Origin: Saccharofermentans sp.
Lineage (GTDB): Bacteria; Bacillota; Clostridia; Saccharofermentanales; Saccharofermentanaceae
DNA length: 64,000 bases
Direction: 5' to 3'
Assembly: GCA_016292215.1 (NCBI GenBank)
Contig: JAEFBB010000003.1
Location: forward strand, 48,212 to 112,211
Part shown: positions 18,844 to 28,337 of the stretch, one piece after another
How the letters are laid out: the number at the start of each line of letters is the position of its first letter
Numbering within the stretch: the first letter of the stretch is position 1
The notes under the pieces: model-generated
Database searches by the model: none
The model's input: only the letters and a program-made list of their open reading frames with translations
What the model was told of the DNA's origin: nothing
Position numbers and translations under genes: made by a program

Positions 18844-20058
18844 TCAGAGTAAACCGTTCTTCTGCTTCATCTTGGCATTAACTTTCATCGGGAGACCGAA
18901 GCAGTTGATGAATCCGCCTGCATCAGCCTGGTTGTATACGTCGTCAGCCTCGAAAGTAGCTATCTCAGGATCGTAGAGGGAGAAGGGTGACGTTGTGCCT
19001 GCAGGTGTGCAGTTGCCCTTGTAGAGCTTCATCTTAACTTCACCTGTAACAACTTCCTGTGTCTTGTCTACGAATGCAGAGAGAGCTTCTCTAAGAGGGT
19101 GGAACCACTGACCGTAGTAAACGAGTTCTGAGAACTTCTGTGCTACGAGATCCTTGTAGTGGATCGTGTCACGCTCAACTGTGAGGAGCTCGAGCTCTCT
19201 GTGAGCAGCGAAAAGAAGTGTTCCGCCGGGAGTCTCATAAACGCCACGGCTCTTCATGCCGACGAGACGGTTCTCAACGATATCAGCGATACCAACGCCG
19301 TTAGCTGCAGCAACCTTGTTGCAGTATCTCAAAAGATCAGCAGGTGAGAGCTTCTGGCCGTCAACTTCAACAGGGATACCCTTCTCGAACTTGATTGTTA
19401 CATATGTAGGAGTATCGGGTGCCTTCTCAGGAGATACCATGAGCTCAAGGATCTTATCGAGGTTAGGCTCATTTGCAGGATTCTCAAGATCCATACCCTC
19501 GTGAGAGAGGTGCCAGAGGTTCTCGTCCTTGGAGTAATTGTTTTCCTTTGTAACGGGAACGTCGATGCCGCGAGCCTGTGCGTAGTCGATCTCTTCGTCA
19601 CGTGACTTGATATCCCAGATCCTCCAGGGAGCTAAGATCTTCATGTCAGGGTCGAGAGCCTTGATGGAAAGCTCAAATCTTACCTGGTCGTTGCCCTTGC
19701 CTGTGCAGCCGTGAACGATAGTTGTGCATCCGTTAGCGTGAGCTGCCTCAACGAAGTGCTTAGCGATAACAGGACGTGCCATGGATGTACCGAGGAGGTA
19801 CTTGCCTTCATAAACTGCATTTGCCTTGAGTGTAGGGAAGACGAAGTCAGAAACGAATTCTTCTGAGATGTCTTCGATAATGCACTTAATAGCGCCGCAC
19901 TTAAGTGCCTTCTTCTCGAGATAGTCGTGATCAACACCAACGCCGACCTCACCGCAGTATGCAACTACTTCGCAGTCATAGTGCTCAAGAAGCCACGGGA
20001 TGATGATCGATGTATCAAGTCCGCCTGAATAAGCCAGTAAGAATTTTTCTTTTGCCAT
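18844..20058 (-). CDS. argG: Argininosuccinate synthase
   Basis: An ATP-dependent enzyme that joins citrulline and aspartate. It has 404 residues, standard for the family. The N-terminal PP-loop AYSGGLDTS is at residues 9-17, and the conserved [10 protein letters not shown] region for ATP/citrulline binding is near 120. GGAGGT stands 7 bases before the ATG. It is monocistronic: its own promoter and ArgR-like operator lie upstream, and a strong terminator follows. argH is in the next transcription unit on the same strand. Confidence 0.97.
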   Translation of the reverse strand: MAKEKFLLAYSGGLDTSIIIPWLLEHYDCEVVAYCGEVGVGVDHDYLEKKALKCGAIKCIIEDISEEFVSDFVFPTLKANAVYEGKYLLGTSMARPVIAKHFVEAAHANGCTTIVHGCTGKGNDQVRFELSIKALDPDMKILAPWRIWDIKSRDEEIDYAQARGIDVPVTKENNYSKDENLWHLSHEGMDLENPANEPNLDKILELMVSPEKAPDTPTYVTIKFEKGIPVEVDGQKLSPADLLRYCNKVAAANGVGIADIVENRLVGMKSRGVYETPGGTLLFAAHRELELLTVERDTIHYKDLVAQKFSELVYYGQWFHPLREALSAFVDKTQEVVTGEVKMKLYKGNCTPAGTTSPFSLYDPEIATFEADDVYNQADAGGFINCFGLPMKVNAKMKQKNGLL

Positions 20059-20073
20059 AAGGCACCTCCGATT

Positions 20074-20091
20074 TATGAATATTTATGCAAG
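20074..20091. promoter_or_regulatory. ArgR/AhrC-type operator before argG
   Basis: TATGAATATTTATGCAAG matches the Bacillus ARG-box consensus CATGAATAAAAATKCAAK at 14 of 18 positions. It lies between the argG promoter and its ribosome-binding site, a repressing position just downstream of the predicted transcription start. Regulation by arginine through an ArgR homologue is inferred. Confidence 0.65.
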
Positions 20092-20111
20092 CTTTTGTAT
20101 AAACTTCGCAT

Positions 20112-20140
20112 ATCATACACTTGCTTAATGCACAAGTCAA
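20112..20140 (-). promoter_or_regulatory. Sigma-A type promoter of argG
   Basis: Read on the minus strand, -35 TTGACT (20140-20135) is followed by a 17-base spacer and -10 TATGAT (20117-20112). It is positioned about 55 bases before the argG start codon and immediately upstream of the ARG-box-like site. Confidence 0.75.
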
Positions 20141-20223
20141 CAAGAAGATTTTAAACACGGCGCTTTATAAAAGCAAATAAGAAAAAAGAAAAATTTTTTG
20201 TGCATGTTTTCACCACGATTGTT

Positions 20224-20252
20224 TTGTAAAAAAATGCCGTTATGTATAAAAT
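20224..20252 (+). promoter_or_regulatory. Possible promoter for the aminotransferase-htpG-purL run
   Basis: TTGTAA (20224-20229), 17 bases, TAAAAT (20247-20252) would fire toward the gene at 20305. A second -10-like CATAAT is at 20262-20267. The rest of the 246-bp intergenic region is very AT-rich and shows no gene. Confidence 0.4.
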
Positions 20253-20304
20253 CATATGTGGCATAATATGCATTGATTAAATCTCAAGGGGATCTGTAAC
20301 ACTA

Positions 20305-21168
20305 ATGGCGTATCCGTTGATGGAACATCTTACCGGTAAGGGCTATCTTTACTGCGGCAAGTATTACAGGGTCAGATCAGAGCTGACCGAATCTCTCCAG
20401 AAACCTGTTGAAGCCAGAATCTATTATGAGACTGTCAGAGTTAAAGACGGTGTTCTTTTATTTGTTGAAGACCATCTGCAAAGACTCGTTAATTCAGTTA
20501 AAGGCTTAGAGAACTTCCCGGTTAATACCTCGAAAATCTTATCTGAAGCATACAGCTTCGTTGATCTTGACGGTGTTAAGGACGGTTCTATAAGAATAGT
20601 TCTTACTAATGAAGTACTTCTTATCCATCAGGCTGATATCACGCTTCCTTCAAAGGAACATTTCGAGAACGGCATCAATACGAGCATTCTCAACTGGGAG
20701 AGAAAGACACCGAACCTGAAGATATTCAGGGGAGACTATAAGACACGTGTAAACGAGAAGTTCAAGGAAGAGAATTCTCACGGACTTCCTTTCGAGCTGG
20801 TCCTTACAGACAACGAGGGCAAGCTTTACGAAGGCTCTATGTCTAATCTTTTCGTAATAAGAGACGGCAAGGTCTATTCAGCTCCTGATAGTAAGATCCT
20901 TATAGGTATTACGAGAAAGAGAGTCATGGAAGCTTTGAAGCGCTCGGGCTTAGAGCTTCAGACCGGCACATTTGCTCCTGAAGAGCTCGATCCGGAGACT
21001 GATGCCGTGTTCGTAAGCAGCACGCCTTTTGACATTCTGCCCGTAAGGTTCATTGATGATTACGAATTCAGATCAAGCGGGAATGAAGTCCTGCAAATGA
21101 TCTCAAAGATGTATCAGCAATATACATCTGAATATATAGACGCTGCCATGCGTGCTTTGAACGGATAA
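20305..21168 (+). CDS. Class IV PLP-dependent aminotransferase
   Basis: A 287-residue fold-type IV PLP enzyme, in the group of branched-chain aminotransferases and aminodeoxychorismate lyase. The probable PLP lysine is K146 in GDYKTRVNEKF, and the conserved Glu is E176 in YEGSMSNLF. The cofactor phosphate loop lies in SKILIGITRKRV. AAGGGG lies upstream of the ATG. It is followed after 19 bases by htpG. Length and motifs do not separate branched-chain transamination from aminodeoxychorismate lyase; the absence of neighbouring pab or ilv genes leaves both open. Confidence 0.82.
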   Translation: MAYPLMEHLTGKGYLYCGKYYRVRSELTESLQKPVEARIYYETVRVKDGVLLFVEDHLQRLVNSVKGLENFPVNTSKILSEAYSFVDLDGVKDGSIRIVLTNEVLLIHQADITLPSKEHFENGINTSILNWERKTPNLKIFRGDYKTRVNEKFKEENSHGLPFELVLTDNEGKLYEGSMSNLFVIRDGKVYSAPDSKILIGITRKRVMEALKRSGLELQTGTFAPEELDPETDAVFVSSTPFDILPVRFIDDYEFRSSGNEVLQMISKMYQQYTSEYIDAAMRALNG

Positions 21169-21187
21169 TAATTTGGAGGTGGTATAA

Positions 21188-23116
21188 ATGGAGGCTAAAC
21201 AGGGAAAGATATCGGTAACTACCGAGAATATTTTTCCGGTTATCAGACAATGGCTTTATGAGGATAAGGATATCTTCATCAGAGAGCTTGTTTCAAACTG
21301 TGCGGATGCTATCGCAAAGCACAGAAGATTAGTCGAGCTCGGCAAGGCTGAGAAGGAGCCCGGTAACGCTGATTACAAGATCACCGTTACTTACGATGAC
21401 GATAACAAGACTATCTCATTCGAAGATAACGGTATCGGCATGACAGAGCATGAGGTCGAGAAGTACATCAACCAGATCGCATTCTCCGGTGCTCTCGATT
21501 TTGTAACCAAGTACCAGCAGGAGTCAACAGATAAGACAGGCATCATCGGTCACTTCGGCTTGGGCTTTTATTCCGCGTTCATGGTCGCTGATGAGGTAAC
21601 CATCGATACATTGAGCTTCATGGAAGGCTCCGAGCCTGTTATCTGGAAGTCCAATGACGGTATGGATTATGAGATCCAGCCTTCCGAAAAGAAGACAAGA
21701 GGAACAGTCATTACACTTAAGCTCTCTGAAGATGCCATCAAGATCTTCGATTCTGCAACGATAAGAATGACTATCCGCAAGTACTGTTACTTCGCTCCCG
21801 CAGATATCTATTTCGTAGATACCAAGTCTGAAAGACTCCATGAAGAATCAGAGCAGAAGCGTAAGAAGGAAGCAGAAGAGAAGGGCGAGACATATACACC
21901 GTCACCGGTTTCTTATGTTCCTGTTAACAACAAGTCGCCTCTCTGGACAAAGAAGCCTTCTGAGTGCACAGAGTCAGAATATAAGCAGTTCTATCACTCT
22001 GTATTTAATGACGGCCGTGATCCTTTGTTCTGGATCCACCTCAATATGGATTACCCGTTTACGCTCCAGGGCATTTTGTATTTCCCTAAGACGGATAACA
22101 TCTACCAGTCACTTGAAGGCCGCATCAAGATCTATAATCACCAGATCTTCGTAGCTGATAATATCGAAGAGATCATTCCGGATTTCTTATTCCTCCTGCA
22201 GGGATGCCTTGACTGCTCTGATCTCCCGCTCAACGTATCACGTTCCGCGCTGCAGCAGGATGAATATGTTAAGAAGCTCTCGGGCCACATCATCAAGAAA
22301 GTATCAGATAAGCTTAATGACCTTTTCAAGAAGCAGAGAGAAGACTTCGAGAAGTACTGGTCTGACATCTCCGTATTCGTTAAGTACGGCATGATGAAGG
22401 AAGAGAAGTTCTATGAGAAGGTAGAAGGCATCTGCCTGTTTAAGACAGTAGACGGAGCTTTCAAGACAGTAGAAGAACTCACATCAGGCGATAAAAAGAC
22501 CATCAGATATACGACTGATCCCAAGGCTCAGGCTGCTTATGTCGAGATGAGCAAGAATGACGGCTTTGAAGTAGTTGTCATGGATGAAGAGATCGACAAC
22601 AATTTCATGTCTTATCTTGAGATGAAGAAGCCTGACTGCAAGTTCAAGCGTGTTGACTCTGAGCTCTCCGGCAAAGAGTCTGACGAAGAGACAAAGAATA
22701 AGCTCAAGGATTTCTTTAGAAGCGCTGTAGGCGACGAGAAGCTCATTGTTTTCGCGCAGGAAATGGGCAAAGACAATCTGCCGGCTCTGATAAGAGAAGC
22801 AGAGCATAACAGAAGAATGAAGGAAATGCGCGCACAATATGAGAGAATGATGTCATCGATGGGCAATATGTCCGAAGAAGAGCTCGCTGACATGTTCCCT
22901 GAGACTGAAGAGCTCGTCGTTAATACCGACAGCCCGCTCATCACAAAGCTTGAAGCTCTTGAATCTATGGGCACCAAGAAGGAAGAGGCTGACCGTCTGG
23001 CACAGCACATTTACGACCAGGCAAAGCTCGCACACGGATCTCTCGACAGCGCAGGACTTGAGAGATTCCTTAAATACAACACCGAATTGCTCTCTAAGAG
23101 CGCCGATAATCTGTAA
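21188..23116 (+). CDS. htpG: Molecular chaperone HtpG (Hsp90)
   Basis: Cytosolic ATP-dependent chaperone of 642 residues, the standard length. The N-terminal GHKL ATPase has IFIRELVSNCADA with the catalytic Glu and Asn, FEDNGIGMT, and the lid glycine motif GHFGLGFYSAFM. The middle domain (about 230-500) contains the conserved RDPLFW-type and SRSALQQD-type segments. The C-terminal dimerisation domain follows, without the eukaryotic MEEVD tail. The ribosome-binding site is GGAGGTGG. Confidence 0.97.
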   Translation: MEAKQGKISVTTENIFPVIRQWLYEDKDIFIRELVSNCADAIAKHRRLVELGKAEKEPGNADYKITVTYDDDNKTISFEDNGIGMTEHEVEKYINQIAFSGALDFVTKYQQESTDKTGIIGHFGLGFYSAFMVADEVTIDTLSFMEGSEPVIWKSNDGMDYEIQPSEKKTRGTVITLKLSEDAIKIFDSATIRMTIRKYCYFAPADIYFVDTKSERLHEESEQKRKKEAEEKGETYTPSPVSYVPVNNKSPLWTKKPSECTESEYKQFYHSVFNDGRDPLFWIHLNMDYPFTLQGILYFPKTDNIYQSLEGRIKIYNHQIFVADNIEEIIPDFLFLLQGCLDCSDLPLNVSRSALQQDEYVKKLSGHIIKKVSDKLNDLFKKQREDFEKYWSDISVFVKYGMMKEEKFYEKVEGICLFKTVDGAFKTVEELTSGDKKTIRYTTDPKAQAAYVEMSKNDGFEVVVMDEEIDNNFMSYLEMKKPDCKFKRVDSELSGKESDEETKNKLKDFFRSAVGDEKLIVFAQEMGKDNLPALIREAEHNRRMKEMRAQYERMMSSMGNMSEEELADMFPETEELVVNTDSPLITKLEALESMGTKKEEADRLAQHIYDQAKLAHGSLDSAGLERFLKYNTELLSKSADNL

Positions 23117-23140
23117 TAAAATTTCACAAGGAGACACCTT

Positions 23141-26100
23141 ATGAACGAGAATGATGTAAGACGAGTACTGTCAGAGAAGAAGGAAGGCTTTAACGTTGAA
23201 GCAGGCGGAATCCTTCATGATGTCAAATACGACTTGAATGCCTCAGGCATCACCAAGGTCCGTGTCGTAAACCGTTACGACGTGTCAGGCGTTACGGACG
23301 AAGAGTACGAGAACGCCAAGACAGTTGTATTCAGCGAACCGCCGGTAGATATCCTCTACGACGAGACTGTTGACTTGAGCGATGCTGCTTACGTGCTCAT
23401 TATCGAGTCACTGCCCGGCCAGTACGACCAGAGAGCAGATTCCGCTGCACAGTGCATCCAGTTCATGACCGCTAAGGAAAGACCGATCGTAAAGTGCGCT
23501 AAGATCGTCGCATTCTACGGCGAGGTTTCCGAAGACGAGAAGGAAAAGATCAAGTCTTACCTCATCAACCCTGTTGAAGCTCGTGAAGCTTCTGCAGAAA
23601 AGCCTGAGACACTGGTCGACAAGTACGATATTCCTACTACGGTAGCAAATGTAGACGGCTTCCTTGATATGTCTGATGAAGAGCTTGAGGCTTTGAGAAA
23701 GTCCATGGGACTTGCAATGAGCTTTGCAGACATCAAGTTCGTTCAGGATTTCTTTAAGGGACAGGGAAGAGTACCTACAGTTACTGAGATCAGAGTTCTC
23801 GATACATACTGGTCTGACCACTGCCGTCACACTACATTCCTTACGAACCTTACAGATATCAAGTTTGAAGGTGATGACGAGCTCACAGCTGAGATCAAGG
23901 AAACATACAAGGATTATCTCGCAACAAGAGAAGATGTTTACGGTGAGCGCATTTCACAGAAGCCCATCTGTCTCATGGATATTGGTACGATCGCAGGCAA
24001 GAAGCTCAAGAAAGACGGCAAGCTCGCTGACTTAGATGAGTCCGAAGAGATCAACGCATGCTCCATCAAGATAAGGATCGAAGTAGACGGCAAGCCCGAA
24101 GATTATATCTTCATGTTCAAGAACGAGACACACAACCATCCTACAGAGATCGAGCCTTTCGGCGGTGCTGCTACATGCTTGGGCGGTGCTATCAGAGACC
24201 CGCTCTCCGGAAGATCTTATGTATACCAGGCTATGCGTGTTACAGGCGCAGGCGATCCTACAGTACCTGTAGAGCTTACACTTAAGGGCAAGCTCTCTCA
24301 GAAGAAGCTCTGCCGCACAGCAGCTGCAGGATATTCTTCATACGGCAACCAGATCGGTCTTGCTACAGGACTTGTTGATGAGATCTATCATCCCGGTTAT
24401 ATCGCAAAGAGAATGGAGATCGGTGCCGTTGTAGGTGCTGCTCCTGCTTCAAATATCGTAAGAGAAAGACCTCAGGCAGGCGACATCGTTGTCCTCTTGG
24501 GCGGAAGAACGGGCCGTGACGGTATCGGCGGTGCTACAGGTTCGTCCAAGGCTCACGATACGCAGTCTGTCGTAACATGCGGATCCGAAGTCCAGAAGGG
24601 TAATCCTCCGACAGAAAGAAAGCTCCAGAGACTTTTCAGAGATCCTGAAGTCACAAGACTCATCATCAGATGTAATGACTTCGGTGCAGGCGGTGTTTCC
24701 GTTGCTATCGGTGAGCTCGCTGCCGGTCTTAAGATCAATCTCGATGCAGTTCCGAAGAAGTATGACGGTCTTGACGGTACAGAGATCGCGATCTCCGAGT
24801 CACAGGAGAGAATGGCTGTTGTAGTTCATCCCGCTGATCTCGATAAGTTCATGGCAGCAGCTGCAAAGGAAAATCTCGAAGCAACTGTTGTTGCTGAAGT
24901 AACAGAAGAGCCCATCATGAAGATGGTTTGGAACGGCAATACTATCGTTGACCTTCCCAGATCCTTCATCGATACGAACGGCGCTACCCAGTACGCTGAA
25001 GCTGATGTCGTACCTCAGGGCACAGGCGACTTCCTTGACACACCTGCAAACGGTTATGTTGAAGGAAGCTTTGCTGACAGCCTTAAGGGCGTTCTTAATT
25101 CTCTTGAAGGCGCATCCCGCAAAGGTCTTATCCAGAGATTCGACTCATCAATCGGTGCTGCTACTGTCGTATGGCCTTACGGCGGTAAGATGCAGAATTC
25201 GCCTGAGGAAGGCATGGCTGCAAAGATCCCGCTCGATCACGGCACAACACATGACTGCTCGGTAATGACATACGGTTTTGATCCTTACTACATGGAATGG
25301 AATCCCTACGCAGGCGCTTACCATTCAGTAGTTGAGTCACTCTTAAAGCTCCTTGCAATGGGTGTTGATCCTTCAAAGGCAAGACTTACATTCCAGGAAT
25401 ATTTCGAGAGAATGGGAAGCAATGAATCATGGGGCAAGCCTCTTGCAGCTCTCCTCGGTGCTTACAAGGCACAGCTCGATTACGGTACAGCAGCTATCGG
25501 CGGTAAGGACTCGATGTCCGGAACATTCAATGATATCCACGTGCCTCCGACGCTCGTAAGCTTTGCCGTCGGCATGTCCACAAGCGACAAGGTAATCACT
25601 GCAACACTTACAGGCAAGGGCCAGAAGCTCTACCTCATTAAGTGCGCAAGAGACGGCAAGGGTTCTTATAAGAAGGATCATGTCCTCCGTGTATTCAAGG
25701 CTGTAAAAGAGCTCCTCGACAGAGGTGAGATAAAGAATGCCGCAGTAGTAAAGAGTGCTGGTGTTGCAGCAAGAGTTGCACAGATGTGCTTCGGTAATAT
25801 GCTCGGATTCGATTTCTCCGATAAGCTTACTGAGGCGGATCTCTTCTCTAAGACAATGGCTTCAATCATCGTAGCTATTCCTTCTGACGGAAATGCCGTT
25901 GATAAGGTAGAGATGGCAGGCGGCAAGTTCCTCGGTACTACAAATGACACAGGCGACTTCACTTATGCGGGTGCTACGCTTTCCGGCAAGGATGCAGTAG
26001 AAGCATTTGAAGGAAAGCTCGAAAGGATTTTCCCTACAGTTGCAAAGCCAGCTGATATGCCTTTCGAGATCGAAGTATATACAGCAGGCGAGCCTAAGAA

Positions 26101-26926
26101 GGCTGCTCCCGGAGTTCTCAAGGGCGCTAAGCCGAAGGTCATAATCCCCGTATTCCCGGGCAACAACTGCGAGATCGATTCCGCAAGAGCTTTCGAGAGA
26201 GCAGGTGCTGATGCTGAAGTATTCGTCATCCGCAACAGAAACCAGAATGATATCAACGAGTCATTCGCTGAGTTAGCAGCTAAGATCCGTGAAGCAAACA
26301 TCATGATGATCCCCGGCGGATTCTCTGCAGGTGACGAGCCTGAGGGTTCAGGTAAGTTCATCACAGCTTCATTAAGGAACAGCGGTATCGCTGATGCTAT
26401 CTCCGATCTCCTCGATAACAGAGACGGTCTTGCATTAGGTATCTGCAACGGTTTCCAGGCTTTGATCAAGCTCGGGCTCGTACCTTTCGGAAAGATCTGC
26501 GACATGACTGCTGACAGCCCGACGCTCACATTCAACAATATCGGCAGACACCAGAACAAGTACGCAAGAACCAAGATCATGACAAACAAGAGCCCCTGGC
26601 TCTCACTTACAACACCCGGCGAGATCTATGATATCCCGCTCTCACACGGTGAAGGTAAGTTCGTAGCATCAGAAGAGTTCGTAAGAAAGCTCGCTGCAAA
26701 CGGCCAGATCGCTACTTGCTACGTTGATCTTGACGGCAACTATGCGGCTGATACAGACTTCAACGCAAACGGATCCATCTGCGCTATCGAAGGTATCCTG
26801 TCACCCGACGGCCGTGTACTCGGTAAGATGGGCCATACAGAAAGATATGAGTCAGACCTTACCAAGAACATCCCCGGCAACAAGTACCAGAAGATCTTTG
26901 AATCAGGTGTAGCTTACTTCATGTAA
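23141..26926 (+). CDS. purL: Phosphoribosylformylglycinamidine synthase, large single-chain form
   Basis: Fourth step of purine synthesis: FGAR + glutamine + ATP to FGAM. At 1261 residues it is a fused enzyme, with the N-terminal PurS-like part, two AIRS-type synthetase halves, and a C-terminal class I glutaminase beginning around residue 1000 (VIIPVFPGNNCEID). The glutaminase has nucleophile Cys in LGICNG and His in SHGEGKF. No separate purS or purQ is needed or seen. AGGAGA precedes the ATG. The stop overlaps the rsmA start (TAATG). Confidence 0.96.
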   Translation: MNENDVRRVLSEKKEGFNVEAGGILHDVKYDLNASGITKVRVVNRYDVSGVTDEEYENAKTVVFSEPPVDILYDETVDLSDAAYVLIIESLPGQYDQRADSAAQCIQFMTAKERPIVKCAKIVAFYGEVSEDEKEKIKSYLINPVEAREASAEKPETLVDKYDIPTTVANVDGFLDMSDEELEALRKSMGLAMSFADIKFVQDFFKGQGRVPTVTEIRVLDTYWSDHCRHTTFLTNLTDIKFEGDDELTAEIKETYKDYLATREDVYGERISQKPICLMDIGTIAGKKLKKDGKLADLDESEEINACSIKIRIEVDGKPEDYIFMFKNETHNHPTEIEPFGGAATCLGGAIRDPLSGRSYVYQAMRVTGAGDPTVPVELTLKGKLSQKKLCRTAAAGYSSYGNQIGLATGLVDEIYHPGYIAKRMEIGAVVGAAPASNIVRERPQAGDIVVLLGGRTGRDGIGGATGSSKAHDTQSVVTCGSEVQKGNPPTERKLQRLFRDPEVTRLIIRCNDFGAGGVSVAIGELAAGLKINLDAVPKKYDGLDGTEIAISESQERMAVVVHPADLDKFMAAAAKENLEATVVAEVTEEPIMKMVWNGNTIVDLPRSFIDTNGATQYAEADVVPQGTGDFLDTPANGYVEGSFADSLKGVLNSLEGASRKGLIQRFDSSIGAATVVWPYGGKMQNSPEEGMAAKIPLDHGTTHDCSVMTYGFDPYYMEWNPYAGAYHSVVESLLKLLAMGVDPSKARLTFQEYFERMGSNESWGKPLAALLGAYKAQLDYGTAAIGGKDSMSGTFNDIHVPPTLVSFAVGMSTSDKVITATLTGKGQKLYLIKCARDGKGSYKKDHVLRVFKAVKELLDRGEIKNAAVVKSAGVAARVAQMCFGNMLGFDFSDKLTEADLFSKTMASIIVAIPSDGNAVDKVEMAGGKFLGTTNDTGDFTYAGATLSGKDAVEAFEGKLERIFPTVAKPADMPFEIEVYTAGEPKKAAPGVLKGAKPKVIIPVFPGNNCEIDSARAFERAGADAEVFVIRNRNQNDINESFAELAAKIREANIMMIPGGFSAGDEPEGSGKFITASLRNSGIADAISDLLDNRDGLALGICNGFQALIKLGLVPFGKICDMTADSPTLTFNNIGRHQNKYARTKIMTNKSPWLSLTTPGEIYDIPLSHGEGKFVASEEFVRKLAANGQIATCYVDLDGNYAADTDFNANGSICAIEGILSPDGRVLGKMGHTERYESDLTKNIPGNKYQKIFESGVAYFM

Positions 26927-27726
26927 TGAACAGAGAGACCATTAAAGACATTTTGCAATCAGAAGGAATTCTGCCCCTAAGTAAATACGGGCAGAATTTC
27001 CTTTGTGATGAAAATATCATCCAGAGCATTGTCGACCTTTGCGAACTTAAGAGGGAAGACATGGTGATCGAGGTAGGCCCCGGCCTGGGAAGCTTATCTT
27101 TCCCGTTGTCTTTGATGAGTGATCACCTGGCCTGCGTCGAGATCGATAAGGGCCTTGCTGAGCGGTTGAAGGAACGCATCACTAATGCGACTATCTTCCA
27201 TCAGGATTTTCTTAAGTTCGAACGGCCCTCTAACATCAACATCGATGTCGTTGTAAGTAATATCCCGTATTACATAATGACTGACATCATGAAGAAGCTT
27301 TACGGCGAGTATTCTGATGCTCGCAAGATGGTATTCATGGTGGAAGACGATGCTGTTGCCAGGATCGATTGCGGTCCTAACACCAAGCAGTACGGTCCCT
27401 TGGCGATCCTCGGAAGTCTTTATGGTGAGTATAAGTATGAGTTCAAAGTGCCTCATACGGCTTTTGTTCCGCAGCCTAATACAACGTCTGCGGTTATAAG
27501 CTTTACCAGGAAGGACTCTGCGGAAGTATTAAGCCCTGAGTTCGTTAAGTTCCTTAACACATGTTTTGCTATGCGCAGGAAGATGCTTAAGAAGAATCTG
27601 TCATCGATTGCATCGGCAGAAGCAATTGATGAAACTTTCAGAGCTTGTGGAATCAGCGAAAACACAAGGGCTGAAGAACTTGCGCCTGAAATGTTTTCGC
27701 AGTTATTCAAAACAATAGTGTTATAA
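26926..27726 (+). CDS. rsmA: 16S rRNA adenine dimethyltransferase
   Basis: Dimethylates two adjacent adenines near the 3' end of 16S rRNA using S-adenosylmethionine. It has 266 residues, with QNFL at 23-26, SAM-binding EVGPGLG at 49-55 and catalytic NIPYYI at 112-117, all canonical for KsgA/RsmA. The ATG shares one base with the purL stop, implying translational coupling, an unusual partner for this gene. Confidence 0.95.
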   Translation: MNRETIKDILQSEGILPLSKYGQNFLCDENIIQSIVDLCELKREDMVIEVGPGLGSLSFPLSLMSDHLACVEIDKGLAERLKERITNATIFHQDFLKFERPSNINIDVVVSNIPYYIMTDIMKKLYGEYSDARKMVFMVEDDAVARIDCGPNTKQYGPLAILGSLYGEYKYEFKVPHTAFVPQPNTTSAVISFTRKDSAEVLSPEFVKFLNTCFAMRRKMLKKNLSSIASAEAIDETFRACGISENTRAEELAPEMFSQLFKTIVL

Positions 27727-27758
27727 TTTAGTATCTTCTAATATGGGGAGGTCTTAGT

Positions 27759-28337
27759 ATGAGAAAATCTAATTCCAGCTTGCTCGGCAAGTATTCTGAC
27801 GGCTCTTACAAGCGTAAGGGTAAGAAGGATGCTCCTGCTATTGTTGAGTATAAGCAGCTCTACAAGGGCGAGATCAAAGCTAAGACCGTTACCGAGAAGA
27901 AGATAATCACATTAGAAGATAAGATCAACGCGCGCAATAAGCCTGCTGATACAGAGCCGAAGATGGAGAGCGCGCAGGTAACCATCGGCGGAGTACAGTA
28001 TCTGGTAAGAAGCGGTGACGCAGGTTATGACCGCATCATGAAGGTCGGCGAATTAGCTGACGAGATCTATAAAGAGACAAAGAAGAACAACCCGTATATT
28101 GCTACGAATAAGACAGCCGTTATGTCACTTTTCGAGGCATGCGACAGACTCATCACTTTGAGAACGGAGAATAACGCGCTTAAGACAGAACTTGCTTACT
28201 ACAAGATGAAGGCAGAGAAGGCCGCTGATAAGAATAAAGCTGACGTACCGCCCACACCTATGGAAGAGCTTGCCAGCAAAGTCAGTTCGGGTTTGTTCGA
28301 TCATTTAAAGAAGACAGATGATAAAAAATCGGATTGA
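27759..28337 (+). CDS. zapA: ZapA-like cell division protein
   Basis: A 192-residue protein. A basic N-terminal region of about 65 residues precedes a ZapA core (about 70-130: VTIGGVQYLVRSG through NKTAVMSLFEACDRLI), then a coiled coil (about 130-160) and a charged C-terminus. ZapA binds and bundles FtsZ. The N-terminal extension is longer than in the usual ZapA of about 90 residues. GGGGAGG stands upstream. It overlaps the U32 peptidase gene by 20 bases, the order seen in many Clostridia. Confidence 0.82.
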   Translation: MRKSNSSLLGKYSDGSYKRKGKKDAPAIVEYKQLYKGEIKAKTVTEKKIITLEDKINARNKPADTEPKMESAQVTIGGVQYLVRSGDAGYDRIMKVGELADEIYKETKKNNPYIATNKTAVMSLFEACDRLITLRTENNALKTELAYYKMKAEKAADKNKADVPPTPMEELASKVSSGLFDHLKKTDDKKSD

